64,000 nucleotides of DNA from Bradyrhizobium septentrionale (GTDB lineage: Bacteria; Pseudomonadota; Alphaproteobacteria; Rhizobiales; Xanthobacteraceae): contig NZ_CP088285.1 of NCBI RefSeq assembly GCF_011516645.4, forward strand, positions 8,388,501-8,452,500. Reading direction: 5' to 3'. This document shows positions 8,083 through 18,112 of the stretch, piece after piece; positions within the stretch are counted from its first letter, which is position 1, and every line of letters begins with the position of its first letter. The translations under genes and the position numbers were made by a program. Under the pieces are notes generated by a model that saw only the letters and a program-made list of their open reading frames with translations, was not told the DNA's origin and did not search any database.

Positions 8083-9288
8083 ATGGAAGATCTGAAGGTG
8101 ACGGCCACCGGCTACGATTTCGCGCCGGCGCGCGCGGCCATGCAGCGTTATATCGACAACGATCTCCTGTCCGGCATCTCGTCGGCGGTCATGGTCGGCC
8201 GCGAGCTGGTCGAGGTCAGCTGCGTCGGATGGGCCGACAAGGAAGCGCAGATCCCGCTGCGCACCGACCACATCTTCCGGGTCTTCTCCAACACCAAGCT
8301 GATAACCTCCTGCGCGGCACTGCTGTTGGTCGAGGATGGCCGCTTCCAGCTCGACGATCCAATCGAGAAATTCATCCCGCAGCTGCGCAACCGCAAGGTC
8401 CTGCTGAAAGGCGCGACGTCGATCGATCAAACCGAGCCCGCGAAGAGCTCGATCACCATCCGTCAGCTGCTGAGCCACACCGCCGGTTTGAGCTACGGTT
8501 TCTTCGATCCCGGGACCGTCATTTTCAAAGCGCTCAACGAGCGCGGCGTGCACAATCCCAATACCACTTTGGCTGAGATGGTCGACGTTCTGGCCGATCT
8601 GCCGCTGATCTATCAGCCGGGCACGTCGTGGGAATACTCGCTCGCGATCGACGTGATCGCACGCCTGGTGGAAGTCGTGAGCGGCCAGACCTTCGACAAG
8701 TTCATCAAGGCACGCATCCTCGATCCGCTCGGCATGGTCGATACCGGCTTCGTCGTTCCGCAAGAGGATCAGGGTCGCCTTGTTGCATACTACGCAGGCG
8801 CCGATCTGATGGAGCCGATGAAGCCGGGTCTCACCCGCACCGACAATGCGCCCTTCCCCGGCGCCTATCTGCGCCCGGTCGCACGGCTCAATGGCGGCGG
8901 CGGTCTGGTTTCGACATTGCCCGATGTGGTCGCGCTGATCCGCAGCCTGCTGCCCGGCGGACCGACGCTGCTGAAGCCGGACACGATCGCAATGATGATG
9001 TCCAACCAGTTGCCCGAGGAACAGTGGATCCGCTTCGCGATGATGGGCGAGCAACCCGGCAAGGTGCACGGACTTGCCGGCGGCCTGATCCAGAAGCCCT
9101 CGCCGATCGATCATCCCGACGCAGCCGGCGAGTTCTATTGGGGCGGCGTCGCCGGCACGCAGTGGTGGATCTCGCCGAAGACCGGGACGGCCGGCGTCAT
9201 GATGGCGCAGCGCCAGATGGCGTTCGTCCATCCGTTCTCGTTCGAGTTCAAGCGGATGGCCTATGACGCGGTGAAGCGCGGGCGTTAG
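8083..9288 (+). CDS. Serine hydrolase of the beta-lactamase/esterase (class C-like) family
   Basis: 401 residues. The SxxK motif is S69-N-T-K72 (RVFSNTKLITS), with a catalytic Tyr candidate Y186 in WEYSLAIDV and the GGGLVSTLPDV stretch near residue 270. This pattern fits EstB-like esterases and beta-lactamase-related proteins. There is no signal peptide, which favours a cytoplasmic esterase over a true beta-lactamase. The ribosome site AGGGAGCGACC is good. No partner gene nearby indicates the substrate. Confidence 0.85.
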   Translation: MEDLKVTATGYDFAPARAAMQRYIDNDLLSGISSAVMVGRELVEVSCVGWADKEAQIPLRTDHIFRVFSNTKLITSCAALLLVEDGRFQLDDPIEKFIPQLRNRKVLLKGATSIDQTEPAKSSITIRQLLSHTAGLSYGFFDPGTVIFKALNERGVHNPNTTLAEMVDVLADLPLIYQPGTSWEYSLAIDVIARLVEVVSGQTFDKFIKARILDPLGMVDTGFVVPQEDQGRLVAYYAGADLMEPMKPGLTRTDNAPFPGAYLRPVARLNGGGGLVSTLPDVVALIRSLLPGGPTLLKPDTIAMMMSNQLPEEQWIRFAMMGEQPGKVHGLAGGLIQKPSPIDHPDAAGEFYWGGVAGTQWWISPKTGTAGVMMAQRQMAFVHPFSFEFKRMAYDAVKRGR

Positions 9289-9301
9289 GTTCATCTATCC
9301 T

Positions 9302-9405
9302 GTCGTCACCCGCGCATGCGGGTGACCCAGTATTCCAGAGGCAGCGCCGTTTGAAACGAGAGGCCGCGGCGTACTGGATACCCCGCATTCGCGGGGTATG
9401 ACGAC
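9302..9405. repeat. Composite palindromic intergenic repeat, family A
   Basis: Two hairpins, GTCACCCGC/GCGGGTGAC (9305-9326) and ATACCCCGC/GCGGGGTAT (9378-9399), flank a core bounded by CCAGTA and TACTGG, with GTCGTCA and TGACGAC at the outside. The same architecture occurs at 23091-23196, and half of it at 59174-59209. Confidence 0.75.
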
Positions 9406-9431
9406 GGATATGATGGTGTGAAACGCGGACG

Positions 9432-10805
9432 TTACGCCGCTGCCGAGACCACGCGGTTGCGGCCGTCGTGCTTGGCGCGATAGAGCGCGGTGTCGGCGCG
9501 TTTGAGCACGTCGGTGACCTGCTCGCCCTTGCGCTCCAGCGTGGTGAGCCCGATCGAGATCGTGACGGTGATCCGCTTGCCGCCCTTGTCGACGGAAAAG
9601 GGCTCGCCCGCGATCGAGCGGCGCAGCCGCTCGGCGACCATGCCGGCGACATGCAGGTCGGTCTCCGGCATCACGATCACGAACTCCTCGCCGCCATAGC
9701 GGCAGGCGAGATCGATGCCGCGGATCGACTTGCGGATGCGGACGGCGAATTCGCGCAGCACGTCGTCGCCGGCGTCGTGGCCGTAGGTGTCGTTGATCGC
9801 CTTGAAGTAGTCGATGTCGAGGATCATCAGCGCCAGCGGCTTGCCGCGGACCGATGCCTGCTCCGCAAGCGTCGCGAGGTGGCTCTCCATGTAGCGGCGG
9901 TTATTGAGGCCGGTCAGCGCATCGGTGATCGCCATCTCGATCGAGTTCTGCACATTGTCGCGCAGATGATCGGTGTAGCGGCGGCGGCGGATCTGGGTGC
10001 GCGCGCGCGCCAGCAGTTCGTTCTTGTCGACCGGACGCAGCAGGTAGTCGTTGACGCCGATCTCGAGGCCGCGCATGAGCCGCGCGTTGTTGTCGGCATC
10101 CGAAATGGCGAGGATCGGCACCTGGCGGGTACGCTCCAACGAGCGGGCCTGGCTGCACAGCCGCAGGCCGTCGTAATTGTCGAGGCTGAGCGACACGATC
10201 AGCAGGTCGTAATTGCCCTCGGCAGCGTGGAACAACGCTTCCGCCGGATTGGTCTCGACATCGACGGTGTGCTCAGCGGAGAGGATCGGCGCCAGCTTCT
10301 CGTAGGACGACGGTCGGTCGTCGACCAGCAGGATGCGGCCGCCCGTGCCCCGGTCAGCGATCGCGCTGCGCTCGGGCGCCTGCATGCCGATCTCAAGCGA
10401 GGTGATGGCGCGCATGCGCAGCTCATCGGTCATCATCTTCAGACGCGTCAGCGAGCGCACGCGCGCGATCAGCACGACGTCGGACACCGGCTTGGTCAGG
10501 AAATCATCGGCGCCGGCTTCGAGGCCGCGCACGCGGTCGGCAGGACTGTCGAGCGCGGTGACGATGACGACGGGAATGAAATGGGTCGCAGGGTTCGACT
10601 TCAAGCGGCGGCAGACCTCGAAGCCGTCCATATCAGGCATCATGACGTCAAGCAGGATGATGTCGCATTCGGCGCGGGTGCAGATTTCCAGCGCCTCCGT
10701 CCCGTTGGAAGCGGTCAGCACATCGAAGTATTCGGCTGACAGGCGGGCTTCCAACAGCTTGACGTTCGCCGGAACGTCATCGACGACGAGGATACGCGCG
10801 GACAT
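9432..10805 (-). CDS. pleD: PleD-type diguanylate cyclase response regulator
   Basis: 457 residues: REC domain (1-120, phospho-acceptor D53 in LLDVMMPDMDG), a second REC domain (about 155-275) whose acceptor is replaced by Ser (LLIVSLSLDNYDG), then a GGDEF domain with GGEEF. The RxxD inhibitory site (RGID) lies five residues before GGEEF. This is the PleD architecture; the enzyme makes cyclic di-GMP from GTP after phosphorylation and dimerisation. It follows divK by 15 bp on the same strand, as in Caulobacter, so the pair likely links polar cell-cycle signalling to c-di-GMP. Confidence 0.95.
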   Translation of the reverse strand: MSARILVVDDVPANVKLLEARLSAEYFDVLTASNGTEALEICTRAECDIILLDVMMPDMDGFEVCRRLKSNPATHFIPVVIVTALDSPADRVRGLEAGADDFLTKPVSDVVLIARVRSLTRLKMMTDELRMRAITSLEIGMQAPERSAIADRGTGGRILLVDDRPSSYEKLAPILSAEHTVDVETNPAEALFHAAEGNYDLLIVSLSLDNYDGLRLCSQARSLERTRQVPILAISDADNNARLMRGLEIGVNDYLLRPVDKNELLARARTQIRRRRYTDHLRDNVQNSIEMAITDALTGLNNRRYMESHLATLAEQASVRGKPLALMILDIDYFKAINDTYGHDAGDDVLREFAVRIRKSIRGIDLACRYGGEEFVIVMPETDLHVAGMVAERLRRSIAGEPFSVDKGGKRITVTISIGLTTLERKGEQVTDVLKRADTALYRAKHDGRNRVVSAAA

Positions 10806-10820
10806 GGCACCACAACTCCC

Positions 10821-11186
10821 CTATCCGATAAAGCGTCGGACAGTCTCAATAAATTTGCCGACCGAGATCGGCTTGGACAAATAGGCTTCGCAGCCGCCCT
10901 CGCGGATGCGTTCTTCGTCGCCCTTCATTGCGAAGGCGGTGACCGCGACCACCGGAATCGTGCGCAGATCGGGATCGTCCTTGATCCAGCGCGTGACCTC
11001 GAGGCCGGAAACCTGCGGAAGCTGAATATCCATCAGGATCAGATCGGGGCGCAGCTTGCGGACGAGATCGAGTGCTTCGAAGCCATTGCTGGTGCCCGAA
11101 GTCTGATAGCCGTGCGCTTCCAACAGATCGCGAAAGAGCTTCATGTTGAGCTCGTTGTCCTCCACGATCAGGACGGTTTTGGCCAT
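10821..11186 (-). CDS. divK: DivK single-domain response regulator
   Basis: 121 residues, a lone REC domain with acidic pocket E9-D10, phospho-acceptor D53 ([20 protein letters not shown]), conserved Thr/Ala of [14 protein letters not shown] and Lys in YLSKPISV. These match DivK, the essential cell-fate regulator that works with PleC/DivJ-type kinases. The start [11 protein letters not shown] at 11186 is the family start; an extra 28 residues upstream are in frame but unlike the family. It is the first gene of the divK-pleD operon. Confidence 0.95.
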   Translation of the reverse strand: MAKTVLIVEDNELNMKLFRDLLEAHGYQTSGTSNGFEALDLVRKLRPDLILMDIQLPQVSGLEVTRWIKDDPDLRTIPVVAVTAFAMKGDEERIREGGCEAYLSKPISVGKFIETVRRFIG

Positions 11187-11416
11187 CCCGTCCCTCCCAA
11201 ACCCAGGAGACAGGCCCCGCTGCGGCACCTCACGCACCGCGCTTGGGGCGCGTCGAAAAAGTGAATTCAAACTAGCGCCAGAATCGGTCTAACCCGTTAA
11301 TCCCGTAGTCCAAACGTCCGCGGTGCGGTTTCCGTTGCTTGAACACCTGCGGAAGACTCGGGCATGATGGGCCTCTCAATAGAGACCATAAGTTAACGGA
11401 AAGGCAAACCGGCGCG

Positions 11417-11716
11417 TTGAAAAAGCCTGTTCACAACCCCCGGGAAGTTGCTGAAATCGTTGCGATTCAGGCGCTCGGTTTTATTGCCGGCGATCCCGAG
11501 CGGCTGGGCCTGTTCCTGGCCGAGACTGGAATCGGTCCAGAGACGCTGCGGAATGCCGCATCCGACCCTCAATTTCTCGCGAGCGTGCTCGATTTCGTGA
11601 TGCGCGACGACGCCACCGTGACGGCGTTCGCGAAGGCCTCCGAGTTGCACCCGACCAACATCGCTGCCGCCCGTCAGGTGCTGGGCGACCCGCAATGGGA
11701 GCGCGACGTGCCGTGA
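11417..11716 (+). CDS. DUF3572 family protein
   Basis: 99 residues, starting at a TTG (KKPVHNPREVAEIVAIQAL) preceded by AAGG. It matches the small alphaproteobacterial DUF3572 family of unknown function. No membrane segment is seen. It is divergent from divK, and its stop overlaps the likely start of dinB, so it is probably co-transcribed with that polymerase gene. Confidence 0.82.
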   Translation: MKKPVHNPREVAEIVAIQALGFIAGDPERLGLFLAETGIGPETLRNAASDPQFLASVLDFVMRDDATVTAFAKASELHPTNIAAARQVLGDPQWERDVP

Positions 11717-13011
11717 CGACGGCCGCGGCAGCTCACGACGGCCCCCTCAGTTTCTGCCGAGACTGCCTCGGCGATCTCGATATCAAGGTGAAGCGCTGCA
11801 GCCATTGCGGTTCGCCGCGGCTGGTGCGACATCGCACCCTGCCCGCGCTGACGCTTGCGCATATCGACTGCGACGCGTTCTATGCCACGGTCGAGAAGCG
11901 CGACAATCCCGACATCGCCGATCGCCCCGTCATCATCGGCGGCGGCAAGCGCGGCGTCGTGTCGGCCGCCTGCTACGTCGCCCGCACCTACGGCGTCCGC
12001 TCGGCGATGCCGATGTTCAAGGCGCTGGAACTGTGCCCCGATGCGACCGTGATCCCACCCGACATGGCGAAATATGTCCGGGTCGGACGCGAGGTGCGCC
12101 ACGCGATGCAGGCGCTGACGCCGCTGGTCGAGCCGCTGTCGATCGACGAGGCCTTCCTCGATCTTGCCGGCACGCAGCGCGTCCATGGCATGATTCCGGC
12201 CAAGGTGCTCGCCAAATTCGCCCGCGATGTCGAGCGCGACATCGGCATCACCGTCTCGGTCGGCCTTTCCTGCAACAAGTTCCTCGCCAAGATCGCCTCC
12301 GACCTCGACAAGCCGAGGGGCTTCGCCACGCTCGACCAGGACGAGGCGCGCGAGATGCTCGCAAGCAAGCCGGTCGGCTTCATCTACGGCGTCGGCCCCG
12401 CGACGCAGGAGAAGCTGGTGCAGCGCGGCTTCCGCATCATCGCCGATTTGCAGCGCGCCGACGAGAACGAGTTGATGAAGCAGTTCGCCAGCGAAGGCCG
12501 CAGGCTGTGGCGGCTGGCACGCGGCATCGACGACCGCACGGTGGTGCCCGACCGCGGCGCCAAGACCATCTCGAGCGAGACCACCTTCGAGACCGACATC
12601 CGCGACTTCGCAACGCTCGAACGGCTGCTCTGGAAACTGTCCGAAAAGGTCTCGGCGCGGCTGAAGACCTCTGAGCTTTCCGGCTGCACCATCACGCTGA
12701 AGCTGAAGACCGCCGACTTCCGTCAGCGCACCCGCTCGCAATCGATCCAGACCCCGACCCAGCTCGCCGCCAAGATCTTTGCGGTCTCGCGCGAGATGCT
12801 GGTGAAGGAGATCGACGGCACCGCCTTCCGCCTGATGGGCACCGGCGTCAGCGCGCTGCGCCCGGGCTCGCAGGCCAACGATTCCGACATGCTCGACCGC
12901 CGTTCGGCGCACGCCGAACGCGCCATCGACAATCTGCGCAAGAAGTTCGGCAATGCCGCCGTGATCAGGGGCATTGCGTATGAGGGACCGGCAAAGCCGG
13001 TGGAGGAGTAG
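11713..13011 (+). CDS. dinB: DNA polymerase IV with N-terminal zinc-ribbon-like segment
   Basis: 432 residues from a GTG that overlaps the DUF3572 stop (an ATG at 11695 is the alternative). Y-family translesion polymerase: metal-binding IDCDAFYATVEKRD and SIDEAFLDL are present, then the thumb, little-finger and HhH-like regions. Before the palm domain is a roughly 40-residue extension with C15-R-D-C18 and C29-S-H-C32, a zinc-ribbon pattern not found in E. coli DinB. It is probably damage-induced, but no clear LexA box is seen at its own start. Confidence 0.92.
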   Translation: MTTAAAAHDGPLSFCRDCLGDLDIKVKRCSHCGSPRLVRHRTLPALTLAHIDCDAFYATVEKRDNPDIADRPVIIGGGKRGVVSAACYVARTYGVRSAMPMFKALELCPDATVIPPDMAKYVRVGREVRHAMQALTPLVEPLSIDEAFLDLAGTQRVHGMIPAKVLAKFARDVERDIGITVSVGLSCNKFLAKIASDLDKPRGFATLDQDEAREMLASKPVGFIYGVGPATQEKLVQRGFRIIADLQRADENELMKQFASEGRRLWRLARGIDDRTVVPDRGAKTISSETTFETDIRDFATLERLLWKLSEKVSARLKTSELSGCTITLKLKTADFRQRTRSQSIQTPTQLAAKIFAVSREMLVKEIDGTAFRLMGTGVSALRPGSQANDSDMLDRRSAHAERAIDNLRKKFGNAAVIRGIAYEGPAKPVEE

Positions 13012-13020
13012 TGTCCAGTT

Positions 13021-13139
13021 GTCATGGCCGGGCATAGCCGTCCGAAGGACCGCGTCGCTTCCGCTCGCCTATGCCCGGCCATCCATCCAGAAAGATTCTT
13101 TGAAGAGCGATGGATGCGCGGGTCAAGCCCGCGCATGAC
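13021..13139. repeat. Nested palindromic repeat between dinB and RidA genes
   Basis: Inverted pairs ATGGCCGGGCATAG/CTATGCCCGGCCAT (13024-13083), ATCCATC/GATGGAT, and GCGCGGG-TCAA-GCCCGCGC, bounded by GTCATG and CATGAC. It is typical of dispersed rhizobial intergenic elements and separates two converging genes. Confidence 0.7.
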
Positions 13140-13147
13140 GATCGGTA

Positions 13148-13552
13148 TCAATCCGCGACCGCAACAGCCTCGATCTCGATCAGCCATTCCGGCGCCGCCA
13201 GCGCGCTGACGCCGACCAGCGTAGAGGCCGGCGGCTCCATGCCCTCGAAGAACGCCGAGCGCGCCTTGCCGATGATCGGGCGCAGCTCCGGTTTGTAGCC
13301 GACCACGTAGGTCGTGATCTTGACGATGTTGCCGTAGCTGGCTCCGGCGGCCTTCAGCGCCATGCCGAGATTTTGCATCACCTGCGTCGTCTGCGCGGCG
13401 AGATCGCCGGCGCCGACCACCCGTCCCTCCTCGTCGACCGACACCTGTCCCGAAATGTAGATCGTGCGCGCACCCGAGGCGACGACGACATGGGAGTAGG
13501 CCGGATTGTGATGAAGGCCGCTGGGCCGAAGATGCTCGCGCTTGCTCATCAT
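13148..13552 (-). CDS. RidA (YjgF/UK114) family protein
   Basis: 134 residues. Contains the RidA core ASGARTIYISGQVSVDEEGR and VVGYKPELRPIIGKARSAFF, and ends EWLIEIEAVAVAD. RidA proteins deaminate reactive enamine/imine intermediates and act as trimers. The start at 13552 has GGAGG 5 nt upstream; an ATG five codons further up lacks it. A second RidA gene lies 1.3 kb away (14818), but the two are only distantly alike. Confidence 0.9.
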   Translation of the reverse strand: MMSKREHLRPSGLHHNPAYSHVVVASGARTIYISGQVSVDEEGRVVGAGDLAAQTTQVMQNLGMALKAAGASYGNIVKITTYVVGYKPELRPIIGKARSAFFEGMEPPASTLVGVSALAAPEWLIEIEAVAVAD

Positions 13553-13647
13553 GTGCCTCCCTGACACCTGTGTTTTGGGAAGCGTACTCGCGTCGGACGG
13601 TTCCGGCCAGAGCGGTCTCGCGACGACTGCAGGCTTGCTCCGCTGTC

Positions 13648-13667
13648 GTCCCGGCGAAAGCCGGGAC
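13648..13667. repeat. Short perfect hairpin with GAAA loop
   Basis: GTCCCGGC-GAAA-GCCGGGAC, a perfect 8-bp stem. It lies 30 bp beyond the eipB stop. It may work as a transcript-end structure but has no U-run, and the same hairpin type is a common dispersed element in this genus. Confidence 0.5.
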
Positions 13668-13696
13668 GGCGCCGAGTGGGTGGCGATAGCCAGCCA

Positions 13697-14563
13697 TCAC
13701 TTGCAGGGCTTGGAATCCCTGACGTCGAACTTGTCCAGCGCGCCCGAGATGACGAAATCGTTGTAATCCAGCACCAGCGCGCGGGAGACGCCGTTCTCGT
13801 AGAGCTCGAACGACATCGCGTAGACCGGGGTCTGCTCGCCGTCCTTGGCCCGTGCGTCGCTGTCGTAATAGCTCACCGTCACCGGCCAGCGCGTCATCGT
13901 TTTCATCGCATCGCTCGCCGTCGACGGATCGGGCGAGGACGGCGCGCGGTCGCCCGTGATCGGCCGGCCGATCACGGTCAGCGTGTTGTAGACCTTCTCG
14001 CCATTGTCGGAGCCGTCATAGACCGTCTGTTCGAGCACCGATTTGCCGTCGCGGGCGGCGACGATGATGTGCTGGATCTGCTCGGTCGGGAACACGACCT
14101 TGCCGTCGATATTGAACGTCTTCTTGACCGGCTGGGTCAGCTTCACGGTGATATGATCGCCCACCCGCTCGGCCATGCCGTCCACCGGCGCCGGTTCGCT
14201 GTCGTTCATCCGCGTGTCGATCTTGAAGCGGTAGCTTTTGCCCGCCGCGTCCTCCCAGGAGGAGGAGCGGAGATCAGAGAGCGTCACCTTGCCCTCGCCG
14301 CTGTCGAGCTCCGAGACCTGGCGGAATTCGGAGGTGTAGCCCTCGCAGGAGTTGCCGGAGAAATTGTAGAGGATGCGCCCGCGCGCATCGCTGACTGAAT
14401 TGGAGCCGCGCGATTTCACCAGGCTCAGATCGTACAACGCCTGATGCGCGAGAAACGGCCCGCTGGCCGCAGCGGCAGCCGGCCCCTGAACCAGACCGGA
14501 CCCTGCGGCAACGGCAATCGACAGCACCAGGGCACGCGACGGCTTCCGAAACGGCAGGATCAT
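13697..14563 (-). CDS. eipB: EipB-like periplasmic envelope integrity protein (DUF1849)
   Basis: 288 residues. N-terminal signal peptide (to about residue 33), then the DUF1849 beta-spiral domain with HQALYDLSLVKSRG and GRILYNFSGNSCEGYTSEFR. Cys73 and Cys287 (near the end, DSKPCK) correspond to the conserved disulfide of Brucella EipB, a periplasmic protein needed for envelope integrity. The gene is single and faces away from the RidA gene at 14818. Confidence 0.9.
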   Translation of the reverse strand: MILPFRKPSRALVLSIAVAAGSGLVQGPAAAAASGPFLAHQALYDLSLVKSRGSNSVSDARGRILYNFSGNSCEGYTSEFRQVSELDSGEGKVTLSDLRSSSWEDAAGKSYRFKIDTRMNDSEPAPVDGMAERVGDHITVKLTQPVKKTFNIDGKVVFPTEQIQHIIVAARDGKSVLEQTVYDGSDNGEKVYNTLTVIGRPITGDRAPSSPDPSTASDAMKTMTRWPVTVSYYDSDARAKDGEQTPVYAMSFELYENGVSRALVLDYNDFVISGALDKFDVRDSKPCK

Positions 14564-14817
14564 GATTTCTCCTCAGGGAGGCAGGGATTCGCCACAATAG
14601 TGACGGTGGTATTGCGCCGCAACTGGGGCAAATTTTACAAAATGGCAATGTGCGCGGCGAAAATGCCGCCATTTTCGGCCGCTTATCGTGCCATTCCACA
14701 CCTGACAGCAACGCTATTGCTGCCGTACCGTCGCTTGCAACCGGCGGCACGATGCGCGAAACAAACCGGGCCCTGACCGCGTTTCAGGCTACATGCAATC
14801 CAATTGGGGGATCAAAA

Positions 14818-15285
14818 ATGGCGGGTACCGTCGAACAGAAACTGACGTCACAGGGCATCACACTTCCCGAGCCGACCTCCCCGGTCGCGAACTATGTCCC
14901 CTTCGTCCGCAGCGGAAACCTGTTGTTCGTCTCGGGCCAGGTCTGCTTCAACGCCGAAGGCAAGCTGATCGCCAAGGGCAAGCTCGGCGCCGGCGTCACG
15001 ATCGAGCAAGGCACCGAGGCGGCGCGCGGCTGCGCGATCAATTTGCTGGCCCAGATCAAGGCCGCGCTCGGCGACCTGGACAAGGTCGTGCGCGTGGTGC
15101 GGCTGGGCGGCTTCATCAACTCGGCGCCGGACTTCTTCGACGGACCGAAGGTCCTCAACGGCGCCTCCGATCTGATGGTTGCAGCGTTCGGCGACAAGGG
15201 CCGTCACGCCCGCACCACCGTCGGCGTCGCCTCCCTGCCGGCGGATGCCGCCGTCGAAGTCGAAGGCGTGTTCGAAGTCTCCTGA
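14818..15285 (+). CDS. RidA family protein (second copy)
   Basis: 155 residues, starting MAGTVEQKLTSQGITLPEP. This subgroup is annotated in many alphaproteobacteria as an YjgF/Rid-family endoribonuclease-like protein; the enamine/imine deaminase role is more likely. The ATG follows TTGGGGGATC. It is separated by only 3 bp from the downstream glycerophosphodiester phosphodiesterase gene, so the two are an operon. Confidence 0.88.
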   Translation: MAGTVEQKLTSQGITLPEPTSPVANYVPFVRSGNLLFVSGQVCFNAEGKLIAKGKLGAGVTIEQGTEAARGCAINLLAQIKAALGDLDKVVRVVRLGGFINSAPDFFDGPKVLNGASDLMVAAFGDKGRHARTTVGVASLPADAAVEVEGVFEVS

Positions 15286-15288
15286 GCG

Positions 15289-16041
15289 ATGCGCGCCCCT
15301 GATTGGCTGACAAAGCGGCCGGTCGCCCATCGCGGCCTGCACGATGCCGCACGCGGCATCATCGAGAACATGCCGGCCGCGGCCACCGCCGCGGTCGCGG
15401 GCAATTTTGCCATCGAGTGCGATATCCAGCTCACCGCCGACGGCGAGGCGATGGTGCATCACGACGATGCGCTCGGTCGCCTCACCGAGGGCTCGGGCCT
15501 GCTGGTGAGCATGACCGCAGCCGAGCTGAAGGCGATCAAGTTCAAGAATACCTCCGAGCAGATGATGACACTCGGCGATCTCTGCGCGCTGGTCGCCGGC
15601 CGCGTCCCGCTGGTGGTCGAGGTGAAGAGCCATTTCGACGGCGACCGCAAGCTGGTAGCTCGGATGGCCGAGGTGCTGTCGTCCTATTCCGGCCCTGTTG
15701 TCGGCATGTCGTTCGACCCCGACCAGGTGCTGGCGCTGCGCGAGATCATGCCGGGCCTGCCGCGCGGCATCACCGCCCAGCGCACCTATGACGACAGTTC
15801 CTGGACCAAGCTGACGCCGGCGCAGCGCGACAGCATGCTCTATCTGCGCCACGGCTTCAAAACCGAGCCGCATTTCGTTGCCTTCTGGGTCAACCAGCTG
15901 CCGGCGCCGGCGCCCTGGATCGCCCGCAAGGTGTTCGGCTGCCCGCTGCTGGCCTGGACTGTGCGGACCGCGGAACAGCGCGAACGCGCCGCGCGCTACG
16001 CCGACCAGATCATTTTCGAGGGGTTTACACCGGGAACCTGA
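15289..16041 (+). CDS. Glycerophosphodiester phosphodiesterase
   Basis: 250 residues. Family motifs are all present: AHRG (H14, R15), ENMPAA (E26, N27), ECDIQLTADG (E43, D45) and the catalytic VHHDD (H57/H58). The enzyme cleaves glycerophosphodiesters to glycerol-3-phosphate and an alcohol. There is no signal peptide, so a cytoplasmic form (UgpQ type) is likely. It is in an operon with the RidA gene, 3 bp apart. Confidence 0.92.
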   Translation: MRAPDWLTKRPVAHRGLHDAARGIIENMPAAATAAVAGNFAIECDIQLTADGEAMVHHDDALGRLTEGSGLLVSMTAAELKAIKFKNTSEQMMTLGDLCALVAGRVPLVVEVKSHFDGDRKLVARMAEVLSSYSGPVVGMSFDPDQVLALREIMPGLPRGITAQRTYDDSSWTKLTPAQRDSMLYLRHGFKTEPHFVAFWVNQLPAPAPWIARKVFGCPLLAWTVRTAEQRERAARYADQIIFEGFTPGT

Positions 16042-16146
16042 CATGTCCCCTTGCAGCCTTGAAGTCGTCGCTGCGATGCACGATCTTGGCAAGGGCTGGT
16101 AAGGCGTTGGTCAAGCGTTGGTCGTCATCGGCGATGGCGGAATGCG

Positions 16147-16193
16147 GAGCATGATCCGGAAGTGGAGCCAGCTGTTCCGGAAAGGTCATGCTC
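16147..16193. repeat. Palindromic intergenic repeat, GCATGATCCGGA family
   Basis: GAGCATGATCCGGAA at 16147-16161 pairs with TTCCGGAAAGGTCATGCTC at 16175-16193. Related copies are at 49907-49953 and 59647-59717. It lies in the leader of the FemAB-like gene. Confidence 0.75.
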
Positions 16194-16219
16194 GAACGAG
16201 GCACCGGTCTTCATTCTCG

Positions 16220-17470
<1,251 letters not shown>

Positions 17471-17523
17471 CGTTTGGATCGCGACCGAGACATTAAACCC
17501 ACAAAATCCAGGGAGCCGCCGCC

Positions 17524-17949
17524 ATGCCCGCCGCCTATGACAACAACAATCCGTTCGCAAAAATCCTGCGCGGCGAATTCCCCTGCTACAAGGTCTATGA
17601 AAACGGGCACGTGCTTGCCTTCCTCGACATCATGCCGCGCTCGCCCGGCCACACGCTGGTGATCCCGAAGGCCGCTGCCCGCAACATCCTCGACATCAAG
17701 GCTGATGACTACGCCCATGTCGCGCGCGCCGGCCACAAGATCGCCGCCGCTGCGATGAAGGCGTTCGAGGCCGACGGCATCACGGTGCAGCAGTTCAACG
17801 AGCCCGCCGGCGGCCAGGTGGTCTTCCATCTGCACATGCACGTGATGCCGCGCAAGGACGGCGTCGCGCTGCTGCCGCCCGCGAGCCATAAGGAAGACGG
17901 CAAGGTGCTGGAGGCGAATGCGGCGAAGCTGATCGCGGCGTTGAAGTGA
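17524..17949 (+). CDS. HIT family hydrolase (histidine triad)
   Basis: 141 residues. The histidine triad is H102-L-H104-M-H106-V in VFHLHMHVMPR. The N-terminal NPFAKILRGEFPCYKVYENG is typical of Hint/HinT-like nucleotide phosphoramidases. It binds purine nucleoside phosphoramidates or monophosphates. The start follows GGGAGCCGCCGCC. It is likely in one transcript with the FemAB-like gene. Confidence 0.92.
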   Translation: MPAAYDNNNPFAKILRGEFPCYKVYENGHVLAFLDIMPRSPGHTLVIPKAAARNILDIKADDYAHVARAGHKIAAAAMKAFEADGITVQQFNEPAGGQVVFHLHMHVMPRKDGVALLPPASHKEDGKVLEANAAKLIAALK

Positions 17950-17958
17950 CGCCACCGG

Positions 17959-18110
17959 CGTCATTCCCCGATGCGCAATTGCGCATCTGAGGGCGCGCCA
18001 CTTGGCGCGAGCCCGGAATCCATTCTTCCGCAAATCTTGAACTGACGAGCGACCGCGCTTGCGGCCCGATGGATTCCGGGCTCGTCGCTGCGCGACGCCC
18101 CGGAATGACG
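17959..18110. repeat. Long palindromic intergenic repeat
   Basis: CGTCATTCC at the left and GGAATGACG at the right bound inner inverted pairs ATGCGCAATTGCGCAT, GAGCCCGGAATCCAT/ATGGATTCCGGGCTC and others. It separates the converging HIT and trmO genes and may serve as a shared transcript end. Confidence 0.7.
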
Positions 18111-18112
18111 AG

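Noticed and set aside
11187..11416. CtrA-type TTAA-N7-TTAA site in front of divK
   Set aside because: Only CTAACCCGTTAA with 4-bp spacing and a single TTAAC were seen; the required spacing is not met.
14848..16092. Long open frame on the minus strand across the RidA and phosphodiesterase genes
   Set aside because: It is the high-GC antisense shadow of two clearly assigned genes and has Arg/His/Gly-rich composition without any family motif.
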